Positions 20,350-30,495 of a stretch of 64,000 nt of DNA are shown in pieces. The notes under the pieces are model-generated. The model was not told the origin of the DNA. It did no database searches and worked only from the letters and a program-made list of their open reading frames with translations. Origin of the DNA: Leptasterias polaris. Lineage: Eukaryota; Echinodermata; Asteroidea; Forcipulatida; Asteriidae. A program made the position numbers and the translations under genes. Location of the stretch: assembly GCA_037783415.1 (NCBI GenBank), contig JAZGTN010000007.1, forward strand, positions 2,811,501-2,875,500, given 5' to 3'. The stretch's first letter is position 1. Every line of letters starts with the position of its first letter.

Positions 20350-20530
20350 GCACTTCAAACTTTCTGCGAATGCGAATGCGAAGCGAATTTTGACATCACA
20401 GGGCTACCCTCGCTGCGTATGTTTCGCAGGAGTTGACTACAATGCAACTTTTCAAATTATTCGTTGCGAATTTGTGACGTCAAAATTCGTATCGCATTCG
20501 CATTCGCATTCGCAGGAAGTATGAACCAGG
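20350..20530. mobile_element. MITE, family L, with GCGAAT repeat ends
   Basis: Arms TCTGCGAATGCGAATGCGAA and CGCATTCGCATTCGCATTCG are inverted and each is itself a short tandem of GCGAAT/ATTCGC. TGACGTCAAAATTCG is in the right arm, and the right flank holds GAACCAGGCTTTA. A relative lies at 36662-36824. Confidence 0.75.
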
Positions 20531-21760
20531 CTTTACTTAGACAAAATCCTTCGCAGAACAGAATTCAGAATCCGTTATTAGTTACGGTCTCAGAATCCGT
20601 TATTACTGATTTCGAAATTTAGTTTTTGCCAGCATTATGCTTTCGTCGTATGAACGTTCAGACTGAAGTTGTTACCGTTTTCTTCTAAACAATTAACTGT
20701 ATTTATTTTCTTTAAAAGCCATTTTCCCATCTTCACCATGATAACTGCACTATTGATATATATATTTTTTTCCCAATTCGCTTCCCTAAAAATCTATAAA
20801 TGTACACTCTCGTGAAAAAAAAGAAGAAAAAAAGGGGGGAAAAGAGAGCCCCGATTGAACTTATTATTGATTTTTTAGCCCAAAACAAACCTTTCTAGGC
20901 GTTGAAAAATGATTGCATTGCGTAATTTCACGTAAATTAATCCTTTCCCCATCTTATAATTTTACATTTTTAATGTTATACTTCCTCTAAGATCAACGGC
21001 TGTTTCACGATCGTTTAGACACATTTAATTGCACCATAAGAAGAAACCAAATTCGAAAAAACAGATTAAAGGAACACGATGCCTTTGGATTGGGCGCTTT
21101 GGGCTACAAAAAGCATTCGCTATGAAATAAATATGGTTGGGAAAAAATGTTTTAAAAGGAGAATTTAATGATCCACACAAATGCACCTTAAAAGTGTGTG
21201 ATTTTTCTTTTATTTGGTGAACAACACGGTCCGCCATTTTGTACAACCAAATGTTTGACTCCACAGTCCGCCATTATGTACATAATGGCGGACTATGAGT
21301 GAGTTCACGATGTAAAACAAAAACCACACATAACAATTTCGAAGGATAACATGCCTTCATGGTTACTTCTTCAAAGTAATGTTATGGCTATGTATCGCTC
21401 GGTAATTTCAATAAAGTACGGAAACGAATTTTGAATTCGAGTTTTAAAGTTTGAGTTCTGAATTGGATCTAAAATATAGTAAGCACGAAAATCAGCATGC
21501 CGCTAAGCAGCGCCACGAAATTGGCCCATGGTTGTCTAGTCTCACTAGACTTCTGAAAACTAATTATGCTTAAAAACAATTGTTACAATATTGTGTTAGT
21601 CATGGGTTGAACAAAGAAAATCCCTTGTGGTTTATATTATGTTATTTTTGTTTTCATGTAATATGATATGTATATCTATCTTGCTTATTTTAACGGTTTT
21701 TGCTGTAACCATTTAAAGGGAAGGAATACGTTTGGTAATCATTCTTAAAATTAATGTCAA
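20531..21760. other. Spacer, no gene
   Basis: No supported coding region. Holds a 30-bp perfect palindrome at 21265-21294 (AGTCCGCCATTATG arm) and a family G-like scrap near 21485. From about 21715 a family H repeat begins. Confidence 0.45.
21265..21294. repeat. 30-bp perfect palindrome
   Basis: AGTCCGCCATTATG, TA, then its reverse complement, with no spacer. A near copy of one arm (GTCCGCCATTTTGTACAAC) lies 37 bp upstream. Confidence 0.9.
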
Positions 21761-22120
21761 TAGACCTTATGCATATGACGTCACTTGAGTAGGGCGCCCT
21801 CACCTAGAGGTCAAAAGGAAGATGCTCATTGGCCAGTCTTGTGCGCCGCGCGTACAAATCAGCGCGTTTCCATTGTTTCATCATCAGTTTACCTCTAAGA
21901 TGGCGGCTTGGTGACGTCAATGCATAAGGTCTATGAAAACTTACTCGGTTAGAAGCTTACAACAGCTTTCGATAGTATAAAGCATTTTGAGAATAATTTT
22001 ACTTTGAAGCAATGTAGTTATGGAAAAAGATATCACCTTTTAATTTTATCCCCCAAAATTTGAATCTGAGAAACGTTAGTGTCAGATACGTTTCTCAGAT
22101 TGTGCATTCCAATTACGGAT
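21715..22120. repeat. Family H dispersed repeat, split by a MITE
   Basis: GGTAATCATTC...ATGTCA on the left and CTTTGAAGCAATGTAGTTAT...AATTTGAATCTGAGAAACG on the right are parts of one repeat also found at 22830-23125 and 50035-50250. A family A MITE (21761-21933) interrupts it. Confidence 0.65.
21761..21933. mobile_element. MITE, family A, intact, 173 bp
   Basis: Ends TAGACCTTATGCATATGACG and CGTCAATGCATAAGGTCTA. Both ends carry TGACGTCA; inside are GCTCATTGGCCAG, GCGCCGCGCGTACAAATC and TAAGATGGCGGCTTGG. Inserted in a family H repeat. The copy at 45009-45182 is the same element in the other orientation. Confidence 0.9.
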
Positions 22121-22829
22121 TATTCTTCCTGCGTGGACTTAAGTGCTCCGGAGTTTCGGCGATATCTCAAAAATGCTACCACCCTTTGAAATAAAATTGT
22201 TACGGGTTAGTTTTATTGTAGAGGATTAAAACAAATTCTTAAATAAATGGACTCTTCCGAAAGCACGCCTTAGTCTTATTTTTGTGTTTGAATAAATTAT
22301 TGACTGTTCTATAATTAGCCAAAGCGGCGGGGGGGGGGGGGGGTATATTTTTCATTTCTCCTTCGGTGGTTTGCTTTGTTTGGAACAGGAGTAGACAAAA
22401 ACACCATAAAGGCTGCGAACTTAAAATGGGTCTAAATACTATGATTTCGTCTGACCTTTTTGGGTTATAAACATTCCTCATAATTACTCGTACAGAGATT
22501 GTACGTAAAGAGGAAATATATAAATAAAACCAAATAAAACGATATTCCCTTTTGAAGGAGAGTGGATAAGGTTGACATAATAGCTTCCTGTGCCCTTCCC
22601 CAGTTGGATTCCCGCCTCAGACCGGAGCTTAATGTGTGAATCAGACCAAAACCAACATCTGAGTTTGGTTTTCAGTCCCTCCCCGATTTCGTGGTTTTTA
22701 TCACACATAAAACTGAATGTTATTTTCTTCGGTGTGTTCTCTACATTCTCCGTCTTTAGTCTTCCGGTCCACGGCGCTAGTCGCTTTTGATAATTCCCGG
22801 ACTTCACTACCATTACAGCAATATTTAAA

Positions 22830-23125
22830 TGGAATGTGTACCCTCGGTAATTACTCCAACAATTCATGACCAAAAGACTTATTTGGTAAAGAGCACTTGA
22901 TGGCTGTTGCTACTATAAAACATTGTGTGAAACGACACCCTTTGACGTAGCAGAATTTTAGAGAAAGAGGTAATTTTTCACCTCAAAATTGAATCTGAGA
23001 AAGACCTCAGGCATGAAGCCTTTCCCAGGCATCTGAAAGCCCAAAATTCTATGCACAAGGGTGGTTTTTCGTCGTTTTTTCTCTCTCATTATTTTCTTGC
23101 AACTTGGATATGACCAATTGAGCCC
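22830..23125. repeat. Family H dispersed repeat
   Basis: CTCGGTAATTACTCCAACAA, then GACACCCTTTGA, TTTTAGAGAAAGAGGTAATT, and GAAGCCTTTCCCAGGCATCT. It matches the copy at 50035-50250 in the same order. No coding capacity. Confidence 0.75.
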
Positions 23126-23672
23126 AGATTTTCACAGGTTTGTTATTTTATGCATATGTTAGGATACACCAAGTGAGGATACTGGTCTTTGACAATTACC
23201 AACATTATACCCTGCCTTCAATAAGAATAAATAAAAACACACGAGTGATTGCAACAGCTTCACACTGTCTAACGTATGTAATTGTTATGGATTTGAATGG
23301 GAAAACAATATATATATATATAAACAAATAAAATCTAATTGTATTTTCGTAACAGTTATTTTAATCGTTTAAAAAATACCTGCAATACGGTACACTGTCC
23401 CTTTAAAACAAAACAGGTGAACTATTTCATCATAATTACACAATAACCAAATCGTACTTTCCCTTGTCAAATCAACAAGTCTTATCTAATCAACCTCTCA
23501 AAAATTAGAAATTACTTTAAACAGTAAAGTAATTAAGTATTCCAAAAACATTACAAACGAGCGCTGCAACATCAGGTTCGAACGTGCGTTCCGCGTTGTG
23601 CAACGGGTCCATAAATTGCCTTTTATTATAATTGTTTTATTTTATTTTATTTTTTATTTTATTGGGGGGATT
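23126..23672. other. Spacer before duplication block 2, no gene
   Basis: AT-rich, ending in a (TTTTA)n run just before the block 2 junction at 23673. Block 1 has the transposase ORF at the equivalent position, and I saw no similarity between the two left flanks. Confidence 0.5.
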
Positions 23673-23976
23673 ATACAATGTTCATTTTTAATCATTGTAA
23701 CTTGATATGTTATATTTTTATACTGTAATTTTCTCATGCAAAACTTTTTACTTTTTTTAACACTTTAAAACAATCTTTATTGGGTTTTTGTCTATTCTTT
23801 AACACTGAATTTTTTTTTCCCCTTGGCGGTATTTGACAGTGGAATATTACCAACTGATTCGACTTTTATTAAATTATATGTTTTCCGCATCCTTGTTTGT
23901 TCACTACAGATCAAATGTTCCAACCCAACAGGATGACGACACGAAGTTTATATTTACAAACACACAGACAAGATAG

Positions 23977-23986
23977 GGGGTTTCCC
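23977..23986. promoter_or_regulatory. kappaB-type site, gene 2 promoter
   Basis: GGGGTTTCCC, identical to gene 1 and again just upstream of a TATATATA box (about 24005-24012). Confidence 0.55.
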
Positions 23987-24227
23987 TACATCCGAGCTAA
24001 ACGTTATATATATTACATTCTCTCGTGGCATAAAACATTCCTTTCGATTGTCCTCATCACAACACTTCTGATTTGTATTTGCAAATAGAGCAACAGTTAA
24101 TAAGTAACTTCGACAGTAATTTGTAGAGAGAGATCAATCAACACTTAACTTTATTTGCCAATAGCCAACAAAATTAACTAAGATAGTTTCGACAGCATTC
24201 CGAGAGTTCATAACACATCGAGTGAAA

Positions 24228-24245
24228 ATGCACCATCATCAAAAG
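24228..24245 (+). CDS. Gene 2 exon 1, start mini-exon
   Basis: Encodes MHHHQK before GTAAGA; identical to gene 1 exon 1. Confidence 0.8.
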
Positions 24246-27200
24246 GTAAGAATTGCTTTGTTTATTGGGCTGCTTGCAATGTAACTGTTCAGCATTAAAA
24301 TCCAGATACCATCTGAGGATCTTATATGATGTGGTATCAATTCAAAGAGCTCTCTTCAGTTGTATCTTCAATTGTATATGACTAAATGTAACCCTGGGTT
24401 CACCCTTCAAAAGTAGCGGGAACCGAAAAGAATAAACATCAATTCCTTTTTGAAACAAAACCAAGTTAGAGAACTCAAGATATAATGCACACCAAAGAAA
24501 CTCTGATTTATCTGAGAAATAAAATAAACTTTTCAGAAGGTGTAGGAAACTTATATCTTTTCAAAATATGACTACCTATTAATAATATTATTAAATAAAA
24601 CAGTATAGATTTTTGGTATTTCATTTCTGCAAAGTAAATGGTTTAACAGATAAGTTTTTTTTAATCAATTGCAAAGTACACACATTCAGTTATTGGGTTT
24701 TACTTAAGGTTGGACCTACAAATTGCAGAGCTGATAATGTTATCATTCTGTCTTGCTTCTCTTTTTGAGAAACGCTTATTTCTTCAAAGTTAATAATATT
24801 ATTTTGTAAATATGATAGCCTTTGGTTTTTGGCAAAGTAGATGGTTCAATAGTTAAATTTTCTTTTAGCAACTACAATGTACCAACAGCAGTGATTAATA
24901 GTACTGAAGTAGTGATTAAAAGGGGATTTGATTAAACGTACCTTCTAGCCTCGTTTTGGATACATTGACTTCATTGTGTTAGGGGGAGTGGAAAGGGGAG
25001 GGAGAAGCTTTGGAGAACAAAATCTGCACAATAAGTCTCAGGACAACAATGTTTTAGTTTTTGTGTGTGCCTTATTATACCACAGAACTCTTCTTGTATT
25101 CTTGAGACCATGAGTGACGAATACCAAGTGATTATGAGCCCAGTGCAATTTAGACCAGACTTATAACAATATTGACGTAATAAAGAATATCCTGACCACT
25201 AAAAACTACTGAGTTATGTTACAAATGTACATAATTGGTTACAAGTCTAATGCGATAGGGCGGGGTGGAGGGCGCGCAGTTGTTTTAGTACCTTTTTGGT
25301 TGAGAAACATGATAACAAATTTTATTCTGGATAGGAATTATCGGGGAAATTCTCGTGGCGATACGATAATGAAACCACGTGTACATGTACATACCTTATG
25401 CAAGCACATGACGTCATTGAGTAGGGCGCCATCGCCCGCCTATAAAGTCAAAATGAGGTTGTTCATTGGTCAATCCTATGCGCGGCGCGTACAAATCTTT
25501 GCGTTTCCATTGTTTCATCATCGGTTTACCTCTATGGCGGTTGGGTGACGTCATGGCGTGAGTTTAAGAGGAAACCTCGAGGGGATTTTTATTTTTTCAA
25601 TATAAAGAAGCACCTTTGAAGAGGGAGAGATGTTTTTCTTTATATTCAATAATGATTTGAATCTAGACACGTGTGATTACGTAATGATTTAATCATCTTT
25701 AGTGCAGTTGTATATTTCTCGGTCCCTTCATTTTTTTGCTTCCTGGGTCCGCCAAACAATATTTTATTTTGACATGGCCAATGATAAGGAAACTGTTCGC
25801 AAAATCACCAACATAAACATGAGCATTGTTTTCTTTTTTTACAGACCCAGTCGCTGGTACTGACCGTACTGTTTGTAGTCGCCATGCTCTCTTCAGTAGA
25901 GAATATGCCTACTGCCCCGAAGTTTAAGGAACCAACTGTATCCAAATGCAACGATCTCAATTGTCCAACCACCGGCTCAAATGGCACGCCCTCCGCCGCT
26001 ACATCTTCCGGTGACGACAGTTTGATCGAAAACACCGACTTTCAAATGAGCCACGACTCGTTGCCGACCAAGAAAGGAGTAAGCACTGATCTCAACTTAA
26101 GCGGCAACGACCAACTCACTGAGACCGTGTCTCTTGCTGGGAACACAGAGATTGGAATGAAAGTGACTACGGGAGATGTGCTATTCGTGGTGTCTGGTAC
26201 AGACAGCAAACGCATTGCCAAGAGCACAACCGATGGTTGTATCACGAGGATGAATGTAGGTTTACCCACGGACACAACGTCAGAAACCATACCTCAACGG
26301 GCAATGTGTCAGTGGGTTTACACCACGAACACAGACGAATCGAGGTAAGTCTGTGGTATCAAACACGTTGACGTCTATTTTAGGCCTAGGCTACACAGAC
26401 CGTGCAAGTCTCGCGTGTATTCGGACATTTTGGACCACAAATTTGGTCTTACGTACATGCTTTAACGCGTGAAGGAAACGAACTCACGCACTTCAACGGG
26501 TCCCTTTGTTCAAATACGCGCGAGACTTGCACAGTTTATGGACGCGCCATTCATGTCCGCCATTTTGAGAGTTTAAATGTACTTAAAGGAATATACTCCC
26601 AAAACGTGTATTGTGCGTAGATGCGTCCCTGTTAGACTCCATCTTTGTGGTCAACTTGGGTTTTGAGCAGCGCCAAACGTTCTGACTTGCTTATGCAGCC
26701 AAGTGGTTCAATCGTGCAAAGAAAATACCCTTTTTTCATGTGACGTCACAAGAGGTGAGGGAAGACCCACCACTGGCTGAGAGTTGGGCATTCCGCGTGC
26801 ACGCCTCCATTGTTTGGCGTCAGCCATGGCGGATAATTTCGAGTCAAGTAGGCCAAAAACTGGACCTAGTATTTTTATTGACTACTTTGTGACATCATTA
26901 TGTGATATCTTTATCAGAGTTTTGGGTGGGACCGATTTGTCGTTCATTTTTGAATTTTATCAACTTGGTGTTATCATTTTGGGAGGACATGCGATCTGGT
27001 TTGGTCTTTTTGTATGGTATCAGGATGTTATTGCCCACCCACTAATTTCCTGAATGGACAAATAACCTTCTGTATTAACGATGCACAGCGGTGACCCCAT
27101 TCCTTTGAAGGGTGAGTGTGCACAACATTGGTAAAGAGTGAAAGTAAGAGCGATCACAGTTTTTCACATATCTTATAGTAAGATGGTCATGGTGGAAAAC

Positions 27201-30108
27201 CTTCCTATAAATATTTTAGCCTGACATGCTGTAGACCTTTCTGATGTTGATAAACAAACCACGCTGGCTAGCATGGACGACTAAATGTTAGCAAAGCATT
27301 CGCTCGTGTTAAATGTTGTGACCAAATTCAACATTTTGCAAACTAAAAAAAAGAATTATAACAGTAATAATAATAATTTAAAAAAATACATAATAATAAT
27401 AATAATATTTATTATTAAAAAAACGCTTTCCATGTCACATAGACATCACAAAGCGCTGTACAATAACAATCCATAATGATCCATCGATTGGCTGCTTTGT
27501 TTCAAGCAAATTCAACACTATTTTTTGAATACTTGTGTTACATTGTTACAATTGCACATCAGTCTGTAAAACTCCGGGACGGGAGTTAAAATGCATGAAA
27601 AGATACGGTGAGCGTCTAAAATGCGCGCGTCGTCAAAAATGTGCAGCACAGTTTCACACAGGGAAGTGAATCTCACTCCCAATTGGTGTATCGTGTGTCG
27701 TCATAAATATAGTGTGTCGTCATATGACGTCATGTGAATTTGGCCTATACTAAAACGGAACATGATAGCAAGGGTTCCACAAGGGAAACCAGCTTATCAG
27801 TGAACCACGTGGCTTGATAGGACACGGTCTATTTATAGACAGACTTTTTACGTATCTACGGATTTCCCGTTCGGAAATGGGAATTATTAAACTATATGAT
27901 ACCCGTTTCCGAACGGGACATCCGTAGACACGTAAAAGACTTGTTCAGAAATAGATCGTGTCTTATCAAGCCATTTGGTTCTGGAAAGTTTATCCAGCTG
28001 AATAAATAATACGTCTATTATTAGAATAAACATAGATTCACACTGAGAAAGTAATTGACATTAGCATTAGACTGCGCTTGAAGGAAATGAAATCCTAGTG
28101 AAAAGTTAAAAATATTTGCTGGAAATCCTGCATTTTTGTGTTGTTCTTATTGTAATGCACAGTATGAGAAAATTCGTATAGGTGTTGCGCACATGTTTTG
28201 TTAATTTTTATCATGATTTACCACAATGTGATCGTCTTTGTTTGATCAAACCAAGCTATACTTTCTAGTCCATATTTTTTGGCATTATTTCATGACCTGA
28301 ATGAGATGACATCACAAGCTGTTTCAGTATTTTGAGGTTGCACAGTTAGATAGGGTCATATATTGCATAACGTGATGCTGATTTAATGGCAAATTCATCA
28401 AGAAAGATACAATAAGAGTCACAGTTTATACTTTTTGAGAAAACAGCAAAAAATCTGTCACGGTATTTTCACCAGAACGTAGAATCCATCCACGTTTAAC
28501 GATATGACATAGCGGGTACCAGCCGCGTCTCTGGCCGCAGCATTCCCGAACGGACACAGCCACTAGATATCTTAGAAAAGATTCATCCAATAAGTAGTTG
28601 CGCGGGATGCTTTTAACTACCATTGCCAAGCACTCAAGGCATCGAAGTACGTCAGATGTTCAGCCTAGCTTTGGAGAGATTGCATGGCAGTGTGTACGAT
28701 GTGGTTAAAACAATAGACACATTCAAAATATATTAGCATGTAAACATCCCTCTATGCAGGGTTTCAAAGTTAATAATTTATTAAAATTCCTTCTACACTT
28801 AGAAAGCCAGAGGAAATGCAATTCGCAGAACTGAAAGAAGGCGAATGTGGAAAGTGCTTTGACAGTGCTGGTGAGGAGGTGACAGACAGTCATTGTGAAC
28901 TCGTCTACTACCAAGCTCAAGTTCAAAGAAAAATCAATAACGTGTAAGTTTTCAGTCCTATTTTTCTTCCAACACTTCGTTTAAAATAATATGACACAAA
29001 AGGCAGAGATGTGAAGATGGATTGCACATGACGTCATTGACCACCGTCTTTGATGAAAAATAATGAATACGTGCACGCGTGTACGCGCTGCGTACAATTA
29101 CTCTCAGCCAATGATAGCCTCTCACGCGTGCACGTTTCATTAACGATAGCGGACTGCAAGTGGTCTATTTCGAGAGTTGCCACAACTTACGATTCAGAAG
29201 CCATTTTCTGCCCCAAAAACATCATGTGTGCACACAGGGTGCCAGACTAGACTGCACATTGGGTGCTCCGATTGGACCAAAATAAATCACGTCCATCAAC
29301 CACGTGAACAAAGAAAGCTGGTCCCCCATGTAACAACTCTAATATACAGCACCATCCGTCAACAGAAGATTTTGTACGAGAGTGAGGCTGTGAATTTAGC
29401 AAGCCGATCCTCTCACTAGTGAAAATCAAAAACAGTAGACATAACGGGGTGTCAGTTGATTGGAAAACAAAAAGATGCAACAGGAATGGAGGTTTGGGAA
29501 AGGCAATGGGTGCCTTTTTCAAACCTAAGCTTGCTCCGGCTGCGGCTTGAGCTGTGTCATAAATTTTAGAATGTGTACATTTAGCTCGGGATGTTTCCAG
29601 CATCAAATGGAGTCTGGAGCCCGGAGCCCGGAGCCCGGAGCCCGGAGCCCGGAGCCCGGAGCCCGGAGCCGGAGCCAGAGCCCAAACAATTTTTATTTAT
29701 TCAATAACCAATGGCGTTTATGGATGTTTCGGGGAGAAACCAAAAGCTACTGGAATTCCCCTCACCCCGGGGTAGATTTATAAAACATTATCAAGTTAAC
29801 GCCACTGGTCCAAACGCCATTGGGTTAGCCTCCGTGGTCACATGACTTTGCAACTCACGGAGGAAAGGACACAACACGGCTACCAAAGAAATCATGGCTG
29901 GTGTATATTTCTCGATATAAACACGCCAGCGTGTTTTTGTTTTTCAGTATCTTTGATTTTAATTGTTATATATATTGTTTTTGCATATTGTTGTAGGTGG
30001 GTGCCAGATCAATACGAGGACGTCCCCGTCGCAGGTGTGTGTGTGTCAGAAGCAAGCAATAGGCAACCGCAAGATGGCGCCATTTACCTACACAAACGGG
30101 TTCAGTAG
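24228..30108 (+). CDS. Interleukin-17-like cytokine, gene 2 (4 exons)
   Basis: Join 24228-24245, 25845-26344, 28803-28943, 29997-30108; 256 residues, same intron phases as gene 1. Same signal peptide start MHHHQKTQSLVLTVLFVVAM, then a Ser/Thr-rich region, then the core from CQWVY. C188, C191 and C235 match C180, C183 and C230 of gene 1. L183 and G233 sit where gene 3 has the first Cys of each conserved pair. Exon 4 differs: the (GT)n run encoding GVCV is 2 bases longer than in gene 1, so the frame shifts right after V236 and the protein continues 20 codons (SEASNRQPQDGAIYLHKRVQ) through what is 3' UTR in gene 1. Either gene 1 or gene 2 has slipped; gene 1 resembles the family ending (CVRxK) better. 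Exon 4 is also 3 codons shorter before the VPVA motif. Secreted cytokine role is inferred from the family. Confidence 0.83.
25395..25560. mobile_element. Degraded MITE, family A, in gene 2 intron 1
   Basis: Counterpart of 7640-7808. The left end is better kept here (ATACCTTATGCAAGCACATG), which confirms the family assignment. Confidence 0.78.
25845..26344 (+). CDS. Gene 2 exon 2, signal core and Ser/Thr-rich region
   Basis: Opens after TTTTTTTACAG, ends in phase 2 before GTAAGT. Has an 8-codon segment (around RMNVGLPT) that gene 1 lacks, in frame. Confidence 0.85.
26398..26532. repeat. Hairpin at the start of gene 2 intron 2
   Basis: GTGCAAGTCTCGCGTGTATT near 26402 pairs with AATACGCGCGAGACTTGCAC ending at 26532. 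Block 1 keeps only the left arm (8751-8796), which indicates that block 1 lost the rest. Confidence 0.7.
27232..27560. mobile_element. MITE, family E, inverted and interrupted
   Basis: TAGACCTTTCTGATGTTGAT at the left, GACCAAATTCAACATTTTGC, then an inserted AAT-rich segment with GCGCTTTCC...AAAGCGCTGTACAATAA (about 27340-27475), then AAATTCAACACTATTTTTTG. The insert resembles an (ATA)n-tailed retroposon scrap. Confidence 0.65.
27806..27990. repeat. Fold-back inverted repeat in gene 2 intron 2
   Basis: Counterpart of 8985-9174. Inner arms CTACGGATTTCCCGTTCGGA and CGAACGGGACATCCGTAG are kept, while the loop-proximal part has diverged. Confidence 0.85.
28803..28943 (+). CDS. Gene 2 exon 3, cystine-knot core
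   Basis: One codon longer than gene 1 exon 3 (KEGECGKC against KDECGKC). Same splice phases. Confidence 0.85.
29012..29165. mobile_element. MITE, family B, degraded
   Basis: GATGGATTGCACATGACGTC, ACGTGCACGCGTGTACGCG, CTCAGCCAATGATAGCC. Same insertion as 10511-10665. Confidence 0.8.
29609..29680. repeat. GGAGCCC heptamer expansion in gene 2 intron 3
   Basis: About seven tandem GGAGCCC units plus degenerate ends. Block 1 has the unexpanded seed GGAAGCCGGAGCCAGAGCC at about 11216. Confidence 0.9.
29997..30108 (+). CDS. Gene 2 exon 4, frameshifted C terminus
   Basis: Opens after TTGTTGTAG. VPVAGVCV is kept, then the extra GT dinucleotide changes frame and moves the stop 48 bases downstream of where gene 1 ends in the alignment. 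Confidence 0.8.
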
Positions 30109-30113
30109 GTTCG

Positions 30114-30119
30114 AATAAA
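30114..30119 (+). terminator. Polyadenylation signal candidate, gene 2
   Basis: AATAAA five bases after the shifted stop codon; same word as in gene 1. Confidence 0.5.
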
Positions 30120-30168
30120 GTGCTAATTTATGATGTTAACAATTCGTTATTTATTTATTTATTATTTA

Positions 30169-30495
30169 TGGACCTTATGCATTGTCGTCATCACGCCGCG
30201 GCGCGCTGCCATCTTAGAGATAAAACGGTGACGAAACAATGGAAAGGCACATCTTGTACGCGCGGCGCAGAGCGTGAGCCAATAGACCCCTTGCATAACG
30301 CGGAACGCTAAATGGACCCTGAGGTCACGCACACTATTTTACGCACAAAGAACACCTATCGTCCAATCATCTTTTTTAGCGTGTGATGTCATATGCAAGG
30401 GGTCTGAGCAACCTAATATTAACCTCTAACCTCTATTTTAACAACGGCCAACAACGGCGCCCATACTCAAAGTACGCCATGTGCATATTGGTCTA
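30169..30495. mobile_element. MITE, family A, with nested insertion
   Basis: Outer element as at 11767-11943 (GGACCTTATGCATTGTCGTC to TGGTCTA). Interrupted between GAGCCAA and TGAGCAACC by a second MITE. Confidence 0.85.
30283..30406. mobile_element. MITE, family A', nested, private to block 2
   Basis: AGACCCCTTGCAT at the left, ATGCAAGGGGTCT at the right, 124 bp. Block 1 shows the uninterrupted site GAGCCAATGAGCAACC. Interior shares ACCTATCGTCCAATCATC with the inverse of 14931 onward. Confidence 0.87.

Noticed and set aside
28426..28629. 67-codon minus-strand frame in gene 2 intron 2
   Set aside because: No recognisable family; lies in block-specific intron sequence. Could be an old element scrap, not supported.
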